A stretch of 64,000 nt of DNA from Candidatus Latescibacterota bacterium (GCA_020349025.1 CP070763.1:3525479-3589478); one strand, 5' to 3'. Shown: positions 24,274 to 32,838, numbered from the stretch's first letter. Translations and numbers: made by a program. Notes: generated from the sequence alone by a model not told the origin.

Positions 24274-25350
24274 TCACGCCTGCACGTTCACGACCGAATT
24301 CTCCTGCCCGAACTCGTTCGTGATGCACTCGTGGTTGTTCGGGTCCTTGACCCACACGCCATCGATGATGAAGCGGTATTCGTGCTGTCCATCGCCGATG
24401 TCGACGACGGTGCTCCAAACGCCATCATCACCGCGCTGCAGTGCGTACCCCTCGTACGACCAGTTGCAGAACTCGCCGGTCACCCGGACGTCCTGAGCAT
24501 GCGGCGCCTCGATGGCGAACCGCACTCCGCCCGGAACGATCTGAGGCCCCTGGAAGACGTTTCCGACCTCTCGCCTCTCGCTCACCTTGAAGAACCCCTC
24601 CTGGCCCACCAACTCCTCGGCGAGGGCGGAGAACTCCTTGGCGGCGCGATTCGACGGATCGAACTTAGCGATCGGCTGGCCGCGGCTGGCAGCCTCCTTG
24701 AGCTTGACCGTGTGACTGATCACGGTCCGCAGCATCGAGTCGCCATGGAAGTTCTCGATCTCGTAGAGGATGTCTCGAGAGAAGTTCGTGCGACTGTTGC
24801 AGTTGTTTGCCAACACACGAATGTGGATCTCGTGGCCGATCTCGTCGCGTAGGAGCTCGATCGTCTCGCGCACCTTGTGCAAGCCATGCAGCGAGAAGAA
24901 GCTCGGATCCACGGGGATGATCGTCTCGTTCGAGGCCGTGAGCGCGTTGAACGTGAGCAGCCCGATGCTGGGCGGACAGTCGATGATCACGTAGTCGTAC
25001 GTACGGCGCATGCGCATCAGCTTCGCCAAGAGTCGTTTCTCGCGTCCCGGCTTGTCTTTGAGCTCCTGCTCGACGGCGGCCAGCACCACCGACGCGGGAC
25101 AGACATCCAGGTGCTCGCTGACGGGAATCGTAGCCTGGTCGATCTCGACGCCGGAGTGCATCAGCACGTCGTACATGCTGCGGTCGTAGTCCTCCGGGTC
25201 GATGTTCAGGCCGAGCGAGGCGTGTCCCTGTGGGTCCATGTCGACCACGAGGACTTCCTTCTTGCGCTTGGCGAGCGCCGCCGCAAGGTTGATGGACACC
25301 GTCGTCTTACCGCATCCACCCTTCTGGTTCACCACCGAGAGGATCCGCAT
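24274..25350 (-). CDS. ParA ATPase fused to a C-terminal CBM48 (glycogen-binding) domain
   Basis: A 358-residue fusion. Residues 1-255 form a canonical ParA/Soj ATPase: deviant Walker A KGGCGKTT at 10-17 including the signature lysine, VVDMDPQGHAS at 35-45, DYVIIDCPPSIG at 119-130, and PVDPSFFSLHG switch II-like. Residues 275-357 form an AMPK-beta-type CBM48: VRVTGEFCNWSYEG, DDGVWSTVVDIGDGQHEYRF, IIDGVWVKDPNN and GQENSVVNV. The glucan-contact tryptophans and asparagine of AMPK-beta are conserved; the lysine in YKF is arginine. ATG at 25350 has AGGAGGGGC upstream. It heads the operon with a second ParA-like gene. No parB or parS is nearby, so a role in chromosome segregation is less likely than cargo positioning. 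Confidence 0.95.
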   Translation of the reverse strand: MRILSVVNQKGGCGKTTVSINLAAALAKRKKEVLVVDMDPQGHASLGLNIDPEDYDRSMYDVLMHSGVEIDQATIPVSEHLDVCPASVVLAAVEQELKDKPGREKRLLAKLMRMRRTYDYVIIDCPPSIGLLTFNALTASNETIIPVDPSFFSLHGLHKVRETIELLRDEIGHEIHIRVLANNCNSRTNFSRDILYEIENFHGDSMLRTVISHTVKLKEAASRGQPIAKFDPSNRAAKEFSALAEELVGQEGFFKVSERREVGNVFQGPQIVPGGVRFAIEAPHAQDVRVTGEFCNWSYEGYALQRGDDGVWSTVVDIGDGQHEYRFIIDGVWVKDPNNHECITNEFGQENSVVNVQA

Positions 25351-25437
25351 CGCCCCTCCTTCCGACTTCGGCCGTCACCCTTCCTCGGGACCCAAACCCT
25401 GGGCCGGTCGAAGGACTCAGGTGGTTGCCACCGACGC

Positions 25438-25467
25438 AGTTAAGGAGCGCGCTTGCGACAGTGTCAA
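25438..25467 (-). promoter_or_regulatory. Candidate sigma-70 promoter of the ParA-CBM48 operon
   Basis: Minus strand: perfect TTGACA, an 18-base spacer, TTAACT (3 of 6). It lies in the 148-base gap between the NlpC/P60 stop and the parA start and would give a leader of about 80 bases. Confidence 0.5.
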
Positions 25468-25498
25468 GAGTTTTGTCTGGAGCTGACGGCGCAGCGGG

Positions 25499-26062
25499 TC
25501 AGTCGAAGAACCGGCGGCTCGCGACGTGCGCCTGCGCGAAGGCGCGCTTCGAGAGCGACTCGACGCGCACGGCTCGAGCAGAACTCGAGACGTGCACGAA
25601 AACGTCCTGCCCCGCAAAGATCCCGACGTGGTCGGCGGGTCGCTTCTCGAATGCGAAGAACACCAGGTCGCCCGGCCGCAGGTGCTCCACGTCCACTGGG
25701 ATCCCCGACTCGAGTTGCTTGCCTACGGTGCGCGGCAGACCCTCTCCCACGCTCGCGTACAGGTCTTGCGCCAGCTTCGAGCAATCGAGCCCGCGCGCCG
25801 AGGCGCCGGCCATGGCCAAAGCGCTCTCGACGATCTGCCGGCGCGGCTGCGGCAGAACGGAGGCGTCGAGCGCCAGGTCTCGGAGCAGATGCTGGCTCGG
25901 CGAGGGAGAGGTCGCTCCCCTTCCGGGGAGCGGCGAGCGCGACAAGTCCGATTCGGGGTGGCTGCGAGCACGCGCATCTCGAGCCGTGATCGCTTTTCCG
26001 CAACCGGTCAGGCCAACTGCGACACAGAGCAGGAGAAACCGCGCGCACCACCGCGCCATCAT
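25499..26062 (-). CDS. NlpC/P60 family lipoprotein (cell-wall peptidase)
   Basis: A 187-residue putative lipoprotein: MARWCARFLLLCVAVGLTGCG has the lipobox LTGC. The NlpC/P60 (C40) domain occupies about 80-187, with the catalytic cysteine in GLDCSKLAQDLY, the catalytic histidine in PADHVGIFAG, and a third polar residue in the VFVHVSSS strand. The intervening LRPGDLVFFAF strand is characteristic. Such enzymes cleave D-glutamyl-diaminopimelate bonds in peptidoglycan. Two ATGs (26062, 26059) are adjacent. It lies upstream of the ParA-CBM48 operon on the same strand, but a separate promoter candidate lies between them. Confidence 0.88.
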   Translation of the reverse strand: MMARWCARFLLLCVAVGLTGCGKAITARDARARSHPESDLSRSPLPGRGATSPSPSQHLLRDLALDASVLPQPRRQIVESALAMAGASARGLDCSKLAQDLYASVGEGLPRTVGKQLESGIPVDVEHLRPGDLVFFAFEKRPADHVGIFAGQDVFVHVSSSARAVRVESLSKRAFAQAHVASRRFFD

Positions 26063-26197
26063 CGTCCACCCCCACGGCCACGGCGCCCCCTCGGCACCCT
26101 ACGCGCGCGGGGGCGTGGCCGCAAATGGAACCATGCGCGGGAGCGAGCAACCGCCACACCAGCCGCTTGAAAGTGACCTTGGATCAACGAATTGAGA

Positions 26198-26225
26198 GAG
26201 CCTCCTGAGACATCACAGGAGGCTC
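26198..26225 (-). other. Perfect 10-bp stem-loop downstream of the lipoprotein gene
   Basis: GAGCCTCCTG pairs with CAGGAGGCTC around an 8-base loop, 25 bases past the stop of the lipoprotein gene. No T-run follows on either strand, so it is at best a weak terminator; mRNA 3'-end protection is another possible role. Confidence 0.5.
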
Positions 26226-26249
26226 GGATGTGAAGATTTCAGGCAGCGA

Positions 26250-27761
26250 TCAATCACGATACTGGAAGAACGCCTGGTCAAAGAACTGCCCATCGACCAG
26301 ACACTGCCGCAACCTGGAGATGTCGAACTCGGAGATCCCGGTCACCTGCACCACCAGACCGATCCCGCGCATGAGATACAGATCCAGCTGCTGCGCCATG
26401 AACTCGACGGGCGCGCCAAGCGTCACGGTGACCCGGAACTTCACGACGTCGACGACCCCGTCCTGAGCGCCGTATACGCCGACGGTCGTCGTCCCGGACT
26501 TCCACGCCAGAAAATCGAGGGCCTCCTGCACTTCGAAATCGTAGCGTGCGAGGACAGACATGTGGATGGTCGGGAACGCGGGGTGGTCCATTGGAATGCC
26601 CGGCGGGATGGTTCCGGTTCCCGAACAGCGTACGAACTCGCGCTCCGTGCGACAGAGCCTGGGCGGATCTTCGGCTCGTGCTCTGTCACAAGTGTCCTTT
26701 GAATCCGGACAGTTGCCCACCACGTTGCAGCAAAAATCGATCAGCTCGGGGAACAAAGACGCGTTCTCGGTAAGGATGAACCCAAACGCGCGGCAGAAGA
26801 TCTCGGCCGGATTCGCCGTGACGTAGGTCCAGGTCACGAAGCGTTGGCCCACCTGCAGATCGGGCCCCGCCATCTGTACGGGAAAGAGTTCCACCTCACC
26901 CCAGAGTCCGTCCACGCACTGGTCGATGCTCGTGACTTCGCTCGCGTTCGGGTTCGCCTGGCCCAACGCGCCCTGCGCCACCCAGAGCAAAGTCGGGTTC
27001 CGTTGCCGGCGCGGCGCGCCAAAGCCGCGGGGCTCCTCGTTGCGTTCCGCCGTCAGTGTCCAACCGCGCAGGTGAATCCCGACGCCGGGAGTGACGCTAA
27101 CCGCGAGATCGGACTCGTAGGAGTTCGGCAGCCAGGTTGCCGGACTGCAGGTTTGCTCGCAAGCGGCCAGGCTGCTGAAGCTGCGCAGCAACCGTGCGGT
27201 CCCGGTGGTGGTCTGCACGGTACCCCGCAAGGAGTCCTTGCGCGCCCACCAGACCATGTGGTTGTAGTCCCACCAGGAGGGTCCGGCGCCGTCGAGTGGC
27301 CAGAACTCGTGCGAGCCCCCGACGAACTCACCCGGCCGGAAGCCGGGCGGATCTGGATCTGAGGACTGGATGCGCTCGAAACCGAAGAGGTAGGGCCGGG
27401 AGTAGACATCGCGCAGCACGTCGCCATCCGGGCCGGAGACCAATGTGGGGTTGCGGATCTGATCCGTCGTGGCGTTGCGAATCGAAAGCACTTCGCCGCG
27501 CCGGATGAAGCGCCTATCGGTTCCAGGAATCGCGGCGTAGGTCGCAAAGCGGCCCGAATCGAAATGGTACAGGGAGTCTGTGAACGACGAGGTCCCGAGC
27601 GCCACGCCGTCGGGAAGGAAGTCCGGGGGCAGCCCATCCTGGGGCACCACGAGTGTCGGAGGCATCCCCTCCTCGCACCCGGAATGCACGCACGCCGCGC
27701 ACACGAGCCCGACCAGGCTCAAGAGGCGCGCGAGCCGTGCAGTGGAACGGCTCAAACGCAT
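26250..27761 (-). CDS. Cysteine-containing lipoprotein of unknown function
   Basis: A 503-residue putative lipoprotein; signal RLLSLVGLVCAACVHSGC with the lipobox cysteine followed by EEG. The body is beta-rich with many Trp/Phe and scattered cysteine pairs (ACEQTCSP; FCCNVVGNC; DTCDRA; RLCRTE). This suggests disulphides in the periplasm or on the surface. The first third contains SWWDYNHMVWWARKDS. I recognise no catalytic motif or family. ATG at 27761 has GGAGG ten bases upstream; longer frames upstream lack coding character. It is divergent from the membrane-protein gene at 27885 and followed by a perfect stem-loop. Confidence 0.8.
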   Translation of the reverse strand: MRLSRSTARLARLLSLVGLVCAACVHSGCEEGMPPTLVVPQDGLPPDFLPDGVALGTSSFTDSLYHFDSGRFATYAAIPGTDRRFIRRGEVLSIRNATTDQIRNPTLVSGPDGDVLRDVYSRPYLFGFERIQSSDPDPPGFRPGEFVGGSHEFWPLDGAGPSWWDYNHMVWWARKDSLRGTVQTTTGTARLLRSFSSLAACEQTCSPATWLPNSYESDLAVSVTPGVGIHLRGWTLTAERNEEPRGFGAPRRQRNPTLLWVAQGALGQANPNASEVTSIDQCVDGLWGEVELFPVQMAGPDLQVGQRFVTWTYVTANPAEIFCRAFGFILTENASLFPELIDFCCNVVGNCPDSKDTCDRARAEDPPRLCRTEREFVRCSGTGTIPPGIPMDHPAFPTIHMSVLARYDFEVQEALDFLAWKSGTTTVGVYGAQDGVVDVVKFRVTVTLGAPVEFMAQQLDLYLMRGIGLVVQVTGISEFDISRLRQCLVDGQFFDQAFFQYRD

Positions 27762-27884
27762 CGTGTAATGTACCTCCCTCGAACCAGTTACGGGCACGGG
27801 CGCAGAAACCCGTCGAGGCCGTGGGCAAACACGCGCCGGCCCCTTTGGGACGCTCGCAAGCCCAGAAGCTCGAATAAGATAGAC

Positions 27885-28559
27885 ATGGAACCGAAGTCCG
27901 TCAACCGCGACACCGGAGCGCCTGAGGCCACCCCACGCTGGGCCGCACTGCTCCTGCTGGCGGCCGCCTTCGGTGTGATCGAGGCGCTCCTGGTCGTCGA
28001 GCTCCGAACCCTGCTCGACCCGGACGGCTCCTCCTTCCCCCTCGTTTCCTTCCCGGAAACGCTGCTCCACGTGGAGCGCACGCGTGAAGCCGCGACGCTG
28101 ATTCTCCTCGCCGCGAGCGCGGCGCTCGCCGCGAGCGGATGGGTGCCGCGCTTTGCCGCCTTCCTCTTTCTGTTCGGCGCATGGGACCTCGTCTACTACG
28201 TCACGCTCCGCACCGTCATGGGATGGCCGCACGATCCCGGGCAATGGGACCTCCTCTTTCTCCTGCCGGTGGCGTGGCTCGGCCCGGTCTACGCACCCGT
28301 TGCGATCTCCGTCGTGATGCTGGGCGTGGGGTTCGTCACGCTCCGGACTGGCGGTCACTTTCCGGTTCGCGCGCGTCACGTTGCGGCTGCGATCTTCGGA
28401 GGCGCGCTCTGTATCTGGAGCTTCACGTGCGATGCCGACGCACGCGCTCTCGTCGCGATCCCCGATCGCTATCGTTGGGAGCTTCTGATCGCGGGAATTC
28501 TCCTCGCCGCGGCCGGCTACGTCGACGCTTGGCGCCACGCACGTTCGTCGCCCGGCTGA
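27885..28559 (+). CDS. Conserved multi-pass membrane protein (unknown function)
   Basis: A 224-residue integral membrane protein with six or seven predicted helices, for example WAALLLLAAAFGVIEALLVV, FAAFLFLFGAWDLVYYVTL and WELLIAGILLAAAGYVDAW. The segment WPHDPGQWDLLFLLPVAWLG between helices is the most distinctive part; I have no function for it. The ATG at 27885 has no ribosome site, and a TAAGAT -10-like hexamer ends four bases before it, so the transcript may be leaderless. It is a rare plus-strand gene, and its 3' end overlaps the convergent acyltransferase gene by 43 bases. Confidence 0.78.
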   Translation: MEPKSVNRDTGAPEATPRWAALLLLAAAFGVIEALLVVELRTLLDPDGSSFPLVSFPETLLHVERTREAATLILLAASAALAASGWVPRFAAFLFLFGAWDLVYYVTLRTVMGWPHDPGQWDLLFLLPVAWLGPVYAPVAISVVMLGVGFVTLRTGGHFPVRARHVAAAIFGGALCIWSFTCDADARALVAIPDRYRWELLIAGILLAAAGYVDAWRHARSSPG

Positions 28560-29446
28560 GGCGGGGCCACGCTCGGCTGCAGCGTCTTCCAACGCCGGTG
28601 GTGCCACAGGTACTGTCCCGGATCCTCGCGGATCACGTCCTCCAGGGCGGCGTTGTAGCGCGCCAGCAGGTGGCGCACCCCCTCTTCCTGCGCAACGCCC
28701 ACGGGCGGCTCGATGGCGGCGCGCGCCACAAGCAGGTTGCGCCCATCGGGCAGCCGCCGAGCAAAGAGAGGAATGAACGGGACCCGCAAGCGCAAGGCGA
28801 GCTGCGCCGCACCCTTGTGCGTGGAGGCGGGCGTGCCGAAGAAAGGGATGAAGATGCCGCGCTGACGTGCATCTTGATCGCACATGATGCAGACGAGGCG
28901 ATTCGACTCCAGCTCCTGCCGCACCCGGCGCAACGCCATTCCGCGTTCCAGAACACGCACCCCGACGCTCTGCCGCGTACGACACAGCATGGCGTCGGCG
29001 CTGGCGTTGCGCATCCGTTGTACGACGAACGTCACCGGAAGACCGTGCGCCACGCCTCCGGCGCCGAGCACTTCCCAGTTGCCGTAATGGGCGCTGGCGA
29101 CGATCGCGCCGCGGCCGCGCTCGAGCGCCGCCTCGAGATGCTCGCGTCCATCGAAGAGGATCGAGGCGCGCCGCGCCTGAATGTCCATGTCCGCCAGCCG
29201 GAGCAACTCGACGAGCAGCATTCCGAGATGCTCGTAGGAACGCACCACGACGCGTCGCTGCTCCTGCGCGTCCAGCTCGCCTCCGAGAGCGCGCTCAAGG
29301 TTGGCGACACAGACACGACGTCGCAACCCGAAGCGCAGCGCCAGGCGCCCGGCTGCGCGCCCGCACGCCAGAGCAGCGGAGCGCGGTAGAGCCCGGACCA
29401 CGAGCTGGAACGAGCGCAAGCCCAGCATCTCGATCGCGTCGCGCAT
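28517..29446 (-). CDS. Lipid A biosynthesis-type (HtrB/LpxL family) acyltransferase
   Basis: A 309-residue peripheral inner-membrane enzyme that transfers an acyl chain to a lipid A-like precursor. The catalytic HX4E motif is SAHYGNWEVLG. Family segments are RVCVANLERALGG, VVRSYEHLGMLLVELLRL, FIPFFGTPASTHKGAAQLAL and the C-terminal DPGQYLWHHRRWKT. There is no strong transmembrane anchor at the start. ATG at 29446 has GGAGG five bases upstream. It lies 28 bases after dprA in a same-strand run and overlaps the opposite gene's 3' end by 43 bases. The substrate within the lipid A or glycolipid series is not determinable by eye. Confidence 0.93.
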   Translation of the reverse strand: MRDAIEMLGLRSFQLVVRALPRSAALACGRAAGRLALRFGLRRRVCVANLERALGGELDAQEQRRVVVRSYEHLGMLLVELLRLADMDIQARRASILFDGREHLEAALERGRGAIVASAHYGNWEVLGAGGVAHGLPVTFVVQRMRNASADAMLCRTRQSVGVRVLERGMALRRVRQELESNRLVCIMCDQDARQRGIFIPFFGTPASTHKGAAQLALRLRVPFIPLFARRLPDGRNLLVARAAIEPPVGVAQEEGVRHLLARYNAALEDVIREDPGQYLWHHRRWKTLQPSVAPPQPGDERAWRQAST

Positions 29447-29474
29447 ACCATCCTCCAGGTCGAACGGCAGTCTA

Positions 29475-30524
29475 TCAGGAAGGCGTGACGGCGCGCCGCA
29501 CACGCCCACTCGGCATGCGCTCGACGCTGCCAGCCAGCTCGAGCTCCAGCAGCACGCGCTGGAGGTGGCCCGCATCCCAACCGAGACGCTGCCGCAGCTC
29601 TTCGAGGCTGGCGGGGCGCTGCAGCTGCGCCAACAGGGTGGCGGAGGACGTCGCCGGGGAAGCAGCGAAGAGATCGCGTGGAAGCGGCATCCACCCCAGA
29701 GCCTCAAGAACGTCTGCGGCGCGCTCGACGAGCGCTGCGCCCTGTCGCAGGAGCGCATGCGGACCGCGGCTGCGTGGATCGAGAACTTCGCCGGGAACCG
29801 CCATCACCTCACGATTCTCGTGCAGAGCGTGTTTCGCCGTGATCAAGGCGCCACTCTTCGGCTCCGCTTGCACGACGACGACACCGCGCGTGAGGCCAGC
29901 GAGCACGCGGTTGCGGCTTGGGAAGTGCCATGCGCGCGGAGGCGTCCCCGGGGGGAGCTCGCTGACGACACAACCCGACTCGACGAGGCGCTGCTGCACT
30001 GCCTCGTTCTCGGGTGGATAGCTGACGTCGGTGCCCGAGCCCAAAACGGCGAGCGTCGCTCCGCCCGCGTCGAGGGCGCCCATGTGTGCGGCGGCATCGA
30101 CGCCGCGCGCGAGACCGCTCGCAATCACGACACCGCAGCGCGCCAGATCCGCCGACAGCGCGCGCGTCCACTCGCAGTACGATCGGGCCGCAGCGCGCGC
30201 CCCGACGATGGCCACGCTCGGCCGCTGCAACAGAGTGACGTCCCCCTCGACGAACAGGACCACGGGTGGACGCGCGATCTCGCGCAGCAGCGCCGGGTAG
30301 CGTGGGTCGTGAAATGGAATCAGCGCACCATCACGACGCGCTCGCCACTCCTGCAGACGGCTGCGCAACGCCTCGACATCCTCTGTGGCGGCAGGGCCGA
30401 GCCGAATCCTCGAGAGGCAATCGCTCTTCTGAAGCGCCTCGCGCGTGACGCGCGGCACGGGATACTGCGCAACCAGCAGCCGACAGAGCGTTCGCAGCTC
30501 GCCGCCTTCGGGCCAGGAATCCAC
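29475..30524 (-). CDS. dprA: DNA-processing protein DprA
   Basis: Loads RecA onto incoming single-stranded DNA during natural transformation. 349 residues: an N-terminal helical (SAM/HhH-like) part, the Rossmann-like DprA core (about 80-290) with VASGLARGVDAAAH-type motif (seen as IASGLARGVDAAAHMG), GSGTDVSYPPEN, FPSRNRVLAGL and GALITAKHALHENREVMAVPG. A DprA winged-helix domain at about 290-345 (RPASLEELRQRLGWDAGHLQ) completes it. The start is GTG 30524, 25 bases after obg. Together with the pilus genes and the ComEA-like gene it supports competence. Confidence 0.96.
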   Translation of the reverse strand: MDSWPEGGELRTLCRLLVAQYPVPRVTREALQKSDCLSRIRLGPAATEDVEALRSRLQEWRARRDGALIPFHDPRYPALLREIARPPVVLFVEGDVTLLQRPSVAIVGARAAARSYCEWTRALSADLARCGVVIASGLARGVDAAAHMGALDAGGATLAVLGSGTDVSYPPENEAVQQRLVESGCVVSELPPGTPPRAWHFPSRNRVLAGLTRGVVVVQAEPKSGALITAKHALHENREVMAVPGEVLDPRSRGPHALLRQGAALVERAADVLEALGWMPLPRDLFAASPATSSATLLAQLQRPASLEELRQRLGWDAGHLQRVLLELELAGSVERMPSGRVRRAVTPS

Positions 30525-30549
30525 AGGATCCGTTCCATTGGGAGACGGG

Positions 30550-31554
30550 TCAATCGGGGTCGGAGGAGCGGGAGAGGGCCGCGAGACGCTCGGCCGTGAC
30601 GCGGACGAGCGTGTCGACGCCTGCGCGCGTGCGCGCGGAGATCGCCACGACCTCCTCCTCCAGGGCGAGACGTGCGCGCATCGACTCGATCGTGGCCTCG
30701 TCCACCAGATCGATCTTGTTCAGCACGATGATCCGGTCGCGATCCGCCAACGCCTCCGCGTAGGTTTCCAGCTCTCGGCGCAGCATCGCCACGTCTTCTT
30801 CCACCTCGCCGGTGATGTCGACGACGAGGAGCAGCACGCGCGTGCGCTCCACGTGGCGCAGGAAGTCGTGTCCCAGGCCGCGGCCGGCGTGCGCTCCCTC
30901 CAACAATCCGGGGATATCCGCCAGAACGAAGCTGCTCTCGTCGTCGACACGCACGACGCCCAGAACAGGAGACAAGGTCGTGAACGGATAGTCGGCGATC
31001 TTCGGCGTCGCGGCGGAGAGCGCCGCCAGCAAGGTCGACTTGCCGGCGTTGGGACGCCCGACCAGGCCGGCGTCCGCGATCAGTTTGAGCTCCAGAACGA
31101 GCCGCCGCGTCTCCCCCGGCGCCCCCGGGTCGGCACGCCGCGGCGCTTGGTGCGTCGCACTCTTGAAGGCGGCGTTGCCGCGGCCCCCGCGCCCCCCGGC
31201 CGCCACCAGCAGCTCCTCCTCGGAACGCACGACCTCACCGAGCGTTTCCCCATCCGGGGTCTTGACGACGGTGCCGAGTGGAACGTGAAGTCGCGCCGGA
31301 CGACCGTCGCGACCGCGTTTGTCAGCGCCCTGTCCGTGTGTGCCGCGCTCCGCCTGAAAGCGCCGCCGGTAGGTGAAATCGAGCAGCGTGGCTCTGTGTG
31401 CATCTCCGACCAGGATCACACTACCCCCATCTCCCCCGTTGCCGCCGTCCGGCCCACCGCGCGGGACGTACTTCTCGCGACGAAAGCTCACACAGCCGTT
31501 GCCACCATCTCCGGCGCGGACCTCGATCTCGACCCGATCGATGAAGCTGAACAC
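30550..31554 (-). CDS. obg: GTPase ObgE/CgtA
   Basis: Essential ribosome-associated GTPase involved in 50S assembly and stress signalling. It has 334 residues. The glycine-rich Obg fold is at 1-158 (AGDGGNGCVSFRREKYVPRG, PDGGNGGDGGSV). The G domain has G1 GRPNAGKS at 166-173, DIPGLLEGA (G3), NKIDLVDE (G4) and SARTRAGV (G5). The start is GTG 31554, identified by GGAGGAGCC immediately upstream and by the canonical FSFIDRVEIEV. It is somewhat short and lacks an OCT domain. rplU/rpmA, its usual neighbours, are not here. Confidence 0.96.
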   Translation of the reverse strand: MFSFIDRVEIEVRAGDGGNGCVSFRREKYVPRGGPDGGNGGDGGSVILVGDAHRATLLDFTYRRRFQAERGTHGQGADKRGRDGRPARLHVPLGTVVKTPDGETLGEVVRSEEELLVAAGGRGGRGNAAFKSATHQAPRRADPGAPGETRRLVLELKLIADAGLVGRPNAGKSTLLAALSAATPKIADYPFTTLSPVLGVVRVDDESSFVLADIPGLLEGAHAGRGLGHDFLRHVERTRVLLLVVDITGEVEEDVAMLRRELETYAEALADRDRIIVLNKIDLVDEATIESMRARLALEEEVVAISARTRAGVDTLVRVTAERLAALSRSSDPD

Positions 31555-31629
31555 GGCTCCTCCAACTTGCAGGAGACGCACCACGGCCGCCCGCTGACCC
31601 CTCCGCGCTGCGTCACCGCTGCGATCGAG

Positions 31630-32838
31630 TCAGGAACGCTGTCGCAGGGCTTCGACGAGAATTCCCAAGCCGCGCCGGATCTCGTCGGGTGACAACGTAC
31701 ACGACACGCGCACGCCACCTTCGTGGTCGAACGCCGTGCCCGGCACCACGGCGATCCCGTGCTTTTCGAGAAGGTGATCCGCAAGACCCTCGCAGTCGTC
31801 GATGCGTTGGCCGTCCGACCACTCGCCGAAGAACGCATCGACCTCGAGGAAGAGGTAGAAGGTGCCTTCGGGACGCGTGCAGCGCAGCTCCGGGAGCGTG
31901 GCGAGCACCTCGAGCGCCACGTCGCAGCGCTCGCGGAAGTGGCGCCGCATCGGCTCGAGTTGCGCGTCGGTCACCGACAGGGCTGCCAGCGCGGCGCGCT
32001 GCGCCACGCTGTTCGGATTCCCGGTGATGTGGCTTTGCAGACTGATCATCGAGCGCACCACGGACTCGGGGCCGAGGCCGAAGCCAATGCGCCAACCCGT
32101 CATGGCAAAGCTCTTCGAGGCGCCGGTCGCCACCACGAAACGATCTTGGAGCTCCGGGTAGATCTGGAGCGGCGAATGGTGTTCCCCTTCGAACACGAGT
32201 CGTTCGTAGATCTCGTCCGACACCGCCCACACGTCGCTGTCGACGATGGGCTCGAAGAGATCCCGGAGTTCCGCCTCGGAGTAGACCGCGCCGGTTGGAT
32301 TGACCGGGTTGTTGAACAACACGGCGCGCGTGCGCGGCCCCAGAACGGTGCGGAGATCCTGACCGAGCGCCTTGTAGTTGCGCTCTCGCGGCGGCCGCAG
32401 GATGCGCGGCGTGCCTCCGAGAATCTGCACGTACGCCAGGTAGCTCGTCCAATACGGCGCGATTAGCACGACCTCGTCTCCGGGATCGACGGTCGCAGCG
32501 AGCGCGTTCCAGAGCACCTGCTTCGCACCCGCGGACACCATGACCTGCGAGGCTCGCCACGGCACCCGGTGCCGAGCGCTGTAGTGCTCCGCCACGGCCG
32601 CGCGCAGATCGGGAGTCCCGGCAGTCGCCGTGTAGCGTGTGTGGCCCTCGTCGATGGCGCGATGCGCGGCGGCAAGAACGACGTCGGGCGTGGGGTAATC
32701 GGGCTCTCCGACGGTGAAGTTGTAGATCTCGCGCCCTGCAGCGCGCAGCTCTCGAGCCCGCGCGGCTCGGCGTAGCGTGGCGGACTCCTGCACTGCGGTT
32801 CCCATGCGCGACAAGTGGGGCGCGGTCATTCTGCTCAT
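31630..32838 (-). CDS. Class I/II pyridoxal-phosphate aminotransferase (aspartate aminotransferase-like)
   Basis: A 402-residue fold-type I aminotransferase. The PLP lysine is in ATGASKSFAMTGWRIG. Other family motifs are YNFTVGEPDYPTPDVV, the FNNPVNPTGAVYS stretch, SDEIYERLVFEG and a C-terminal arginine in GGVRVSCTLSPDEI. This matches the aspartate/prephenate aminotransferase (AspC/PatB-like, group I-gamma) set. Proximity to aroC/aroK raises a role in phenylalanine/tyrosine synthesis (inference). ATG at 32838 has GAGGGAGATC upstream. It lies 34 bases after coaD in the same operon-like run. Confidence 0.93.
   Translation of the reverse strand: MSRMTAPHLSRMGTAVQESATLRRAARARELRAAGREIYNFTVGEPDYPTPDVVLAAAHRAIDEGHTRYTATAGTPDLRAAVAEHYSARHRVPWRASQVMVSAGAKQVLWNALAATVDPGDEVVLIAPYWTSYLAYVQILGGTPRILRPPRERNYKALGQDLRTVLGPRTRAVLFNNPVNPTGAVYSEAELRDLFEPIVDSDVWAVSDEIYERLVFEGEHHSPLQIYPELQDRFVVATGASKSFAMTGWRIGFGLGPESVVRSMISLQSHITGNPNSVAQRAALAALSVTDAQLEPMRRHFRERCDVALEVLATLPELRCTRPEGTFYLFLEVDAFFGEWSDGQRIDDCEGLADHLLEKHGIAVVPGTAFDHEGGVRVSCTLSPDEIRRGLGILVEALRQRS

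Noticed and set aside
26198-26225. Rho-independent terminator for the lipoprotein gene
   Set aside because: The stem is perfect but neither strand has the following T-run; listed as a plain stem-loop.
28517-28559. Annotation error at the convergent overlap of the membrane protein and acyltransferase
   Set aside because: Both stops are clear, and the acyltransferase tail is only a short non-conserved extension past the WHHRRWKT motif, so a 43-base tail-to-tail overlap is plausible.
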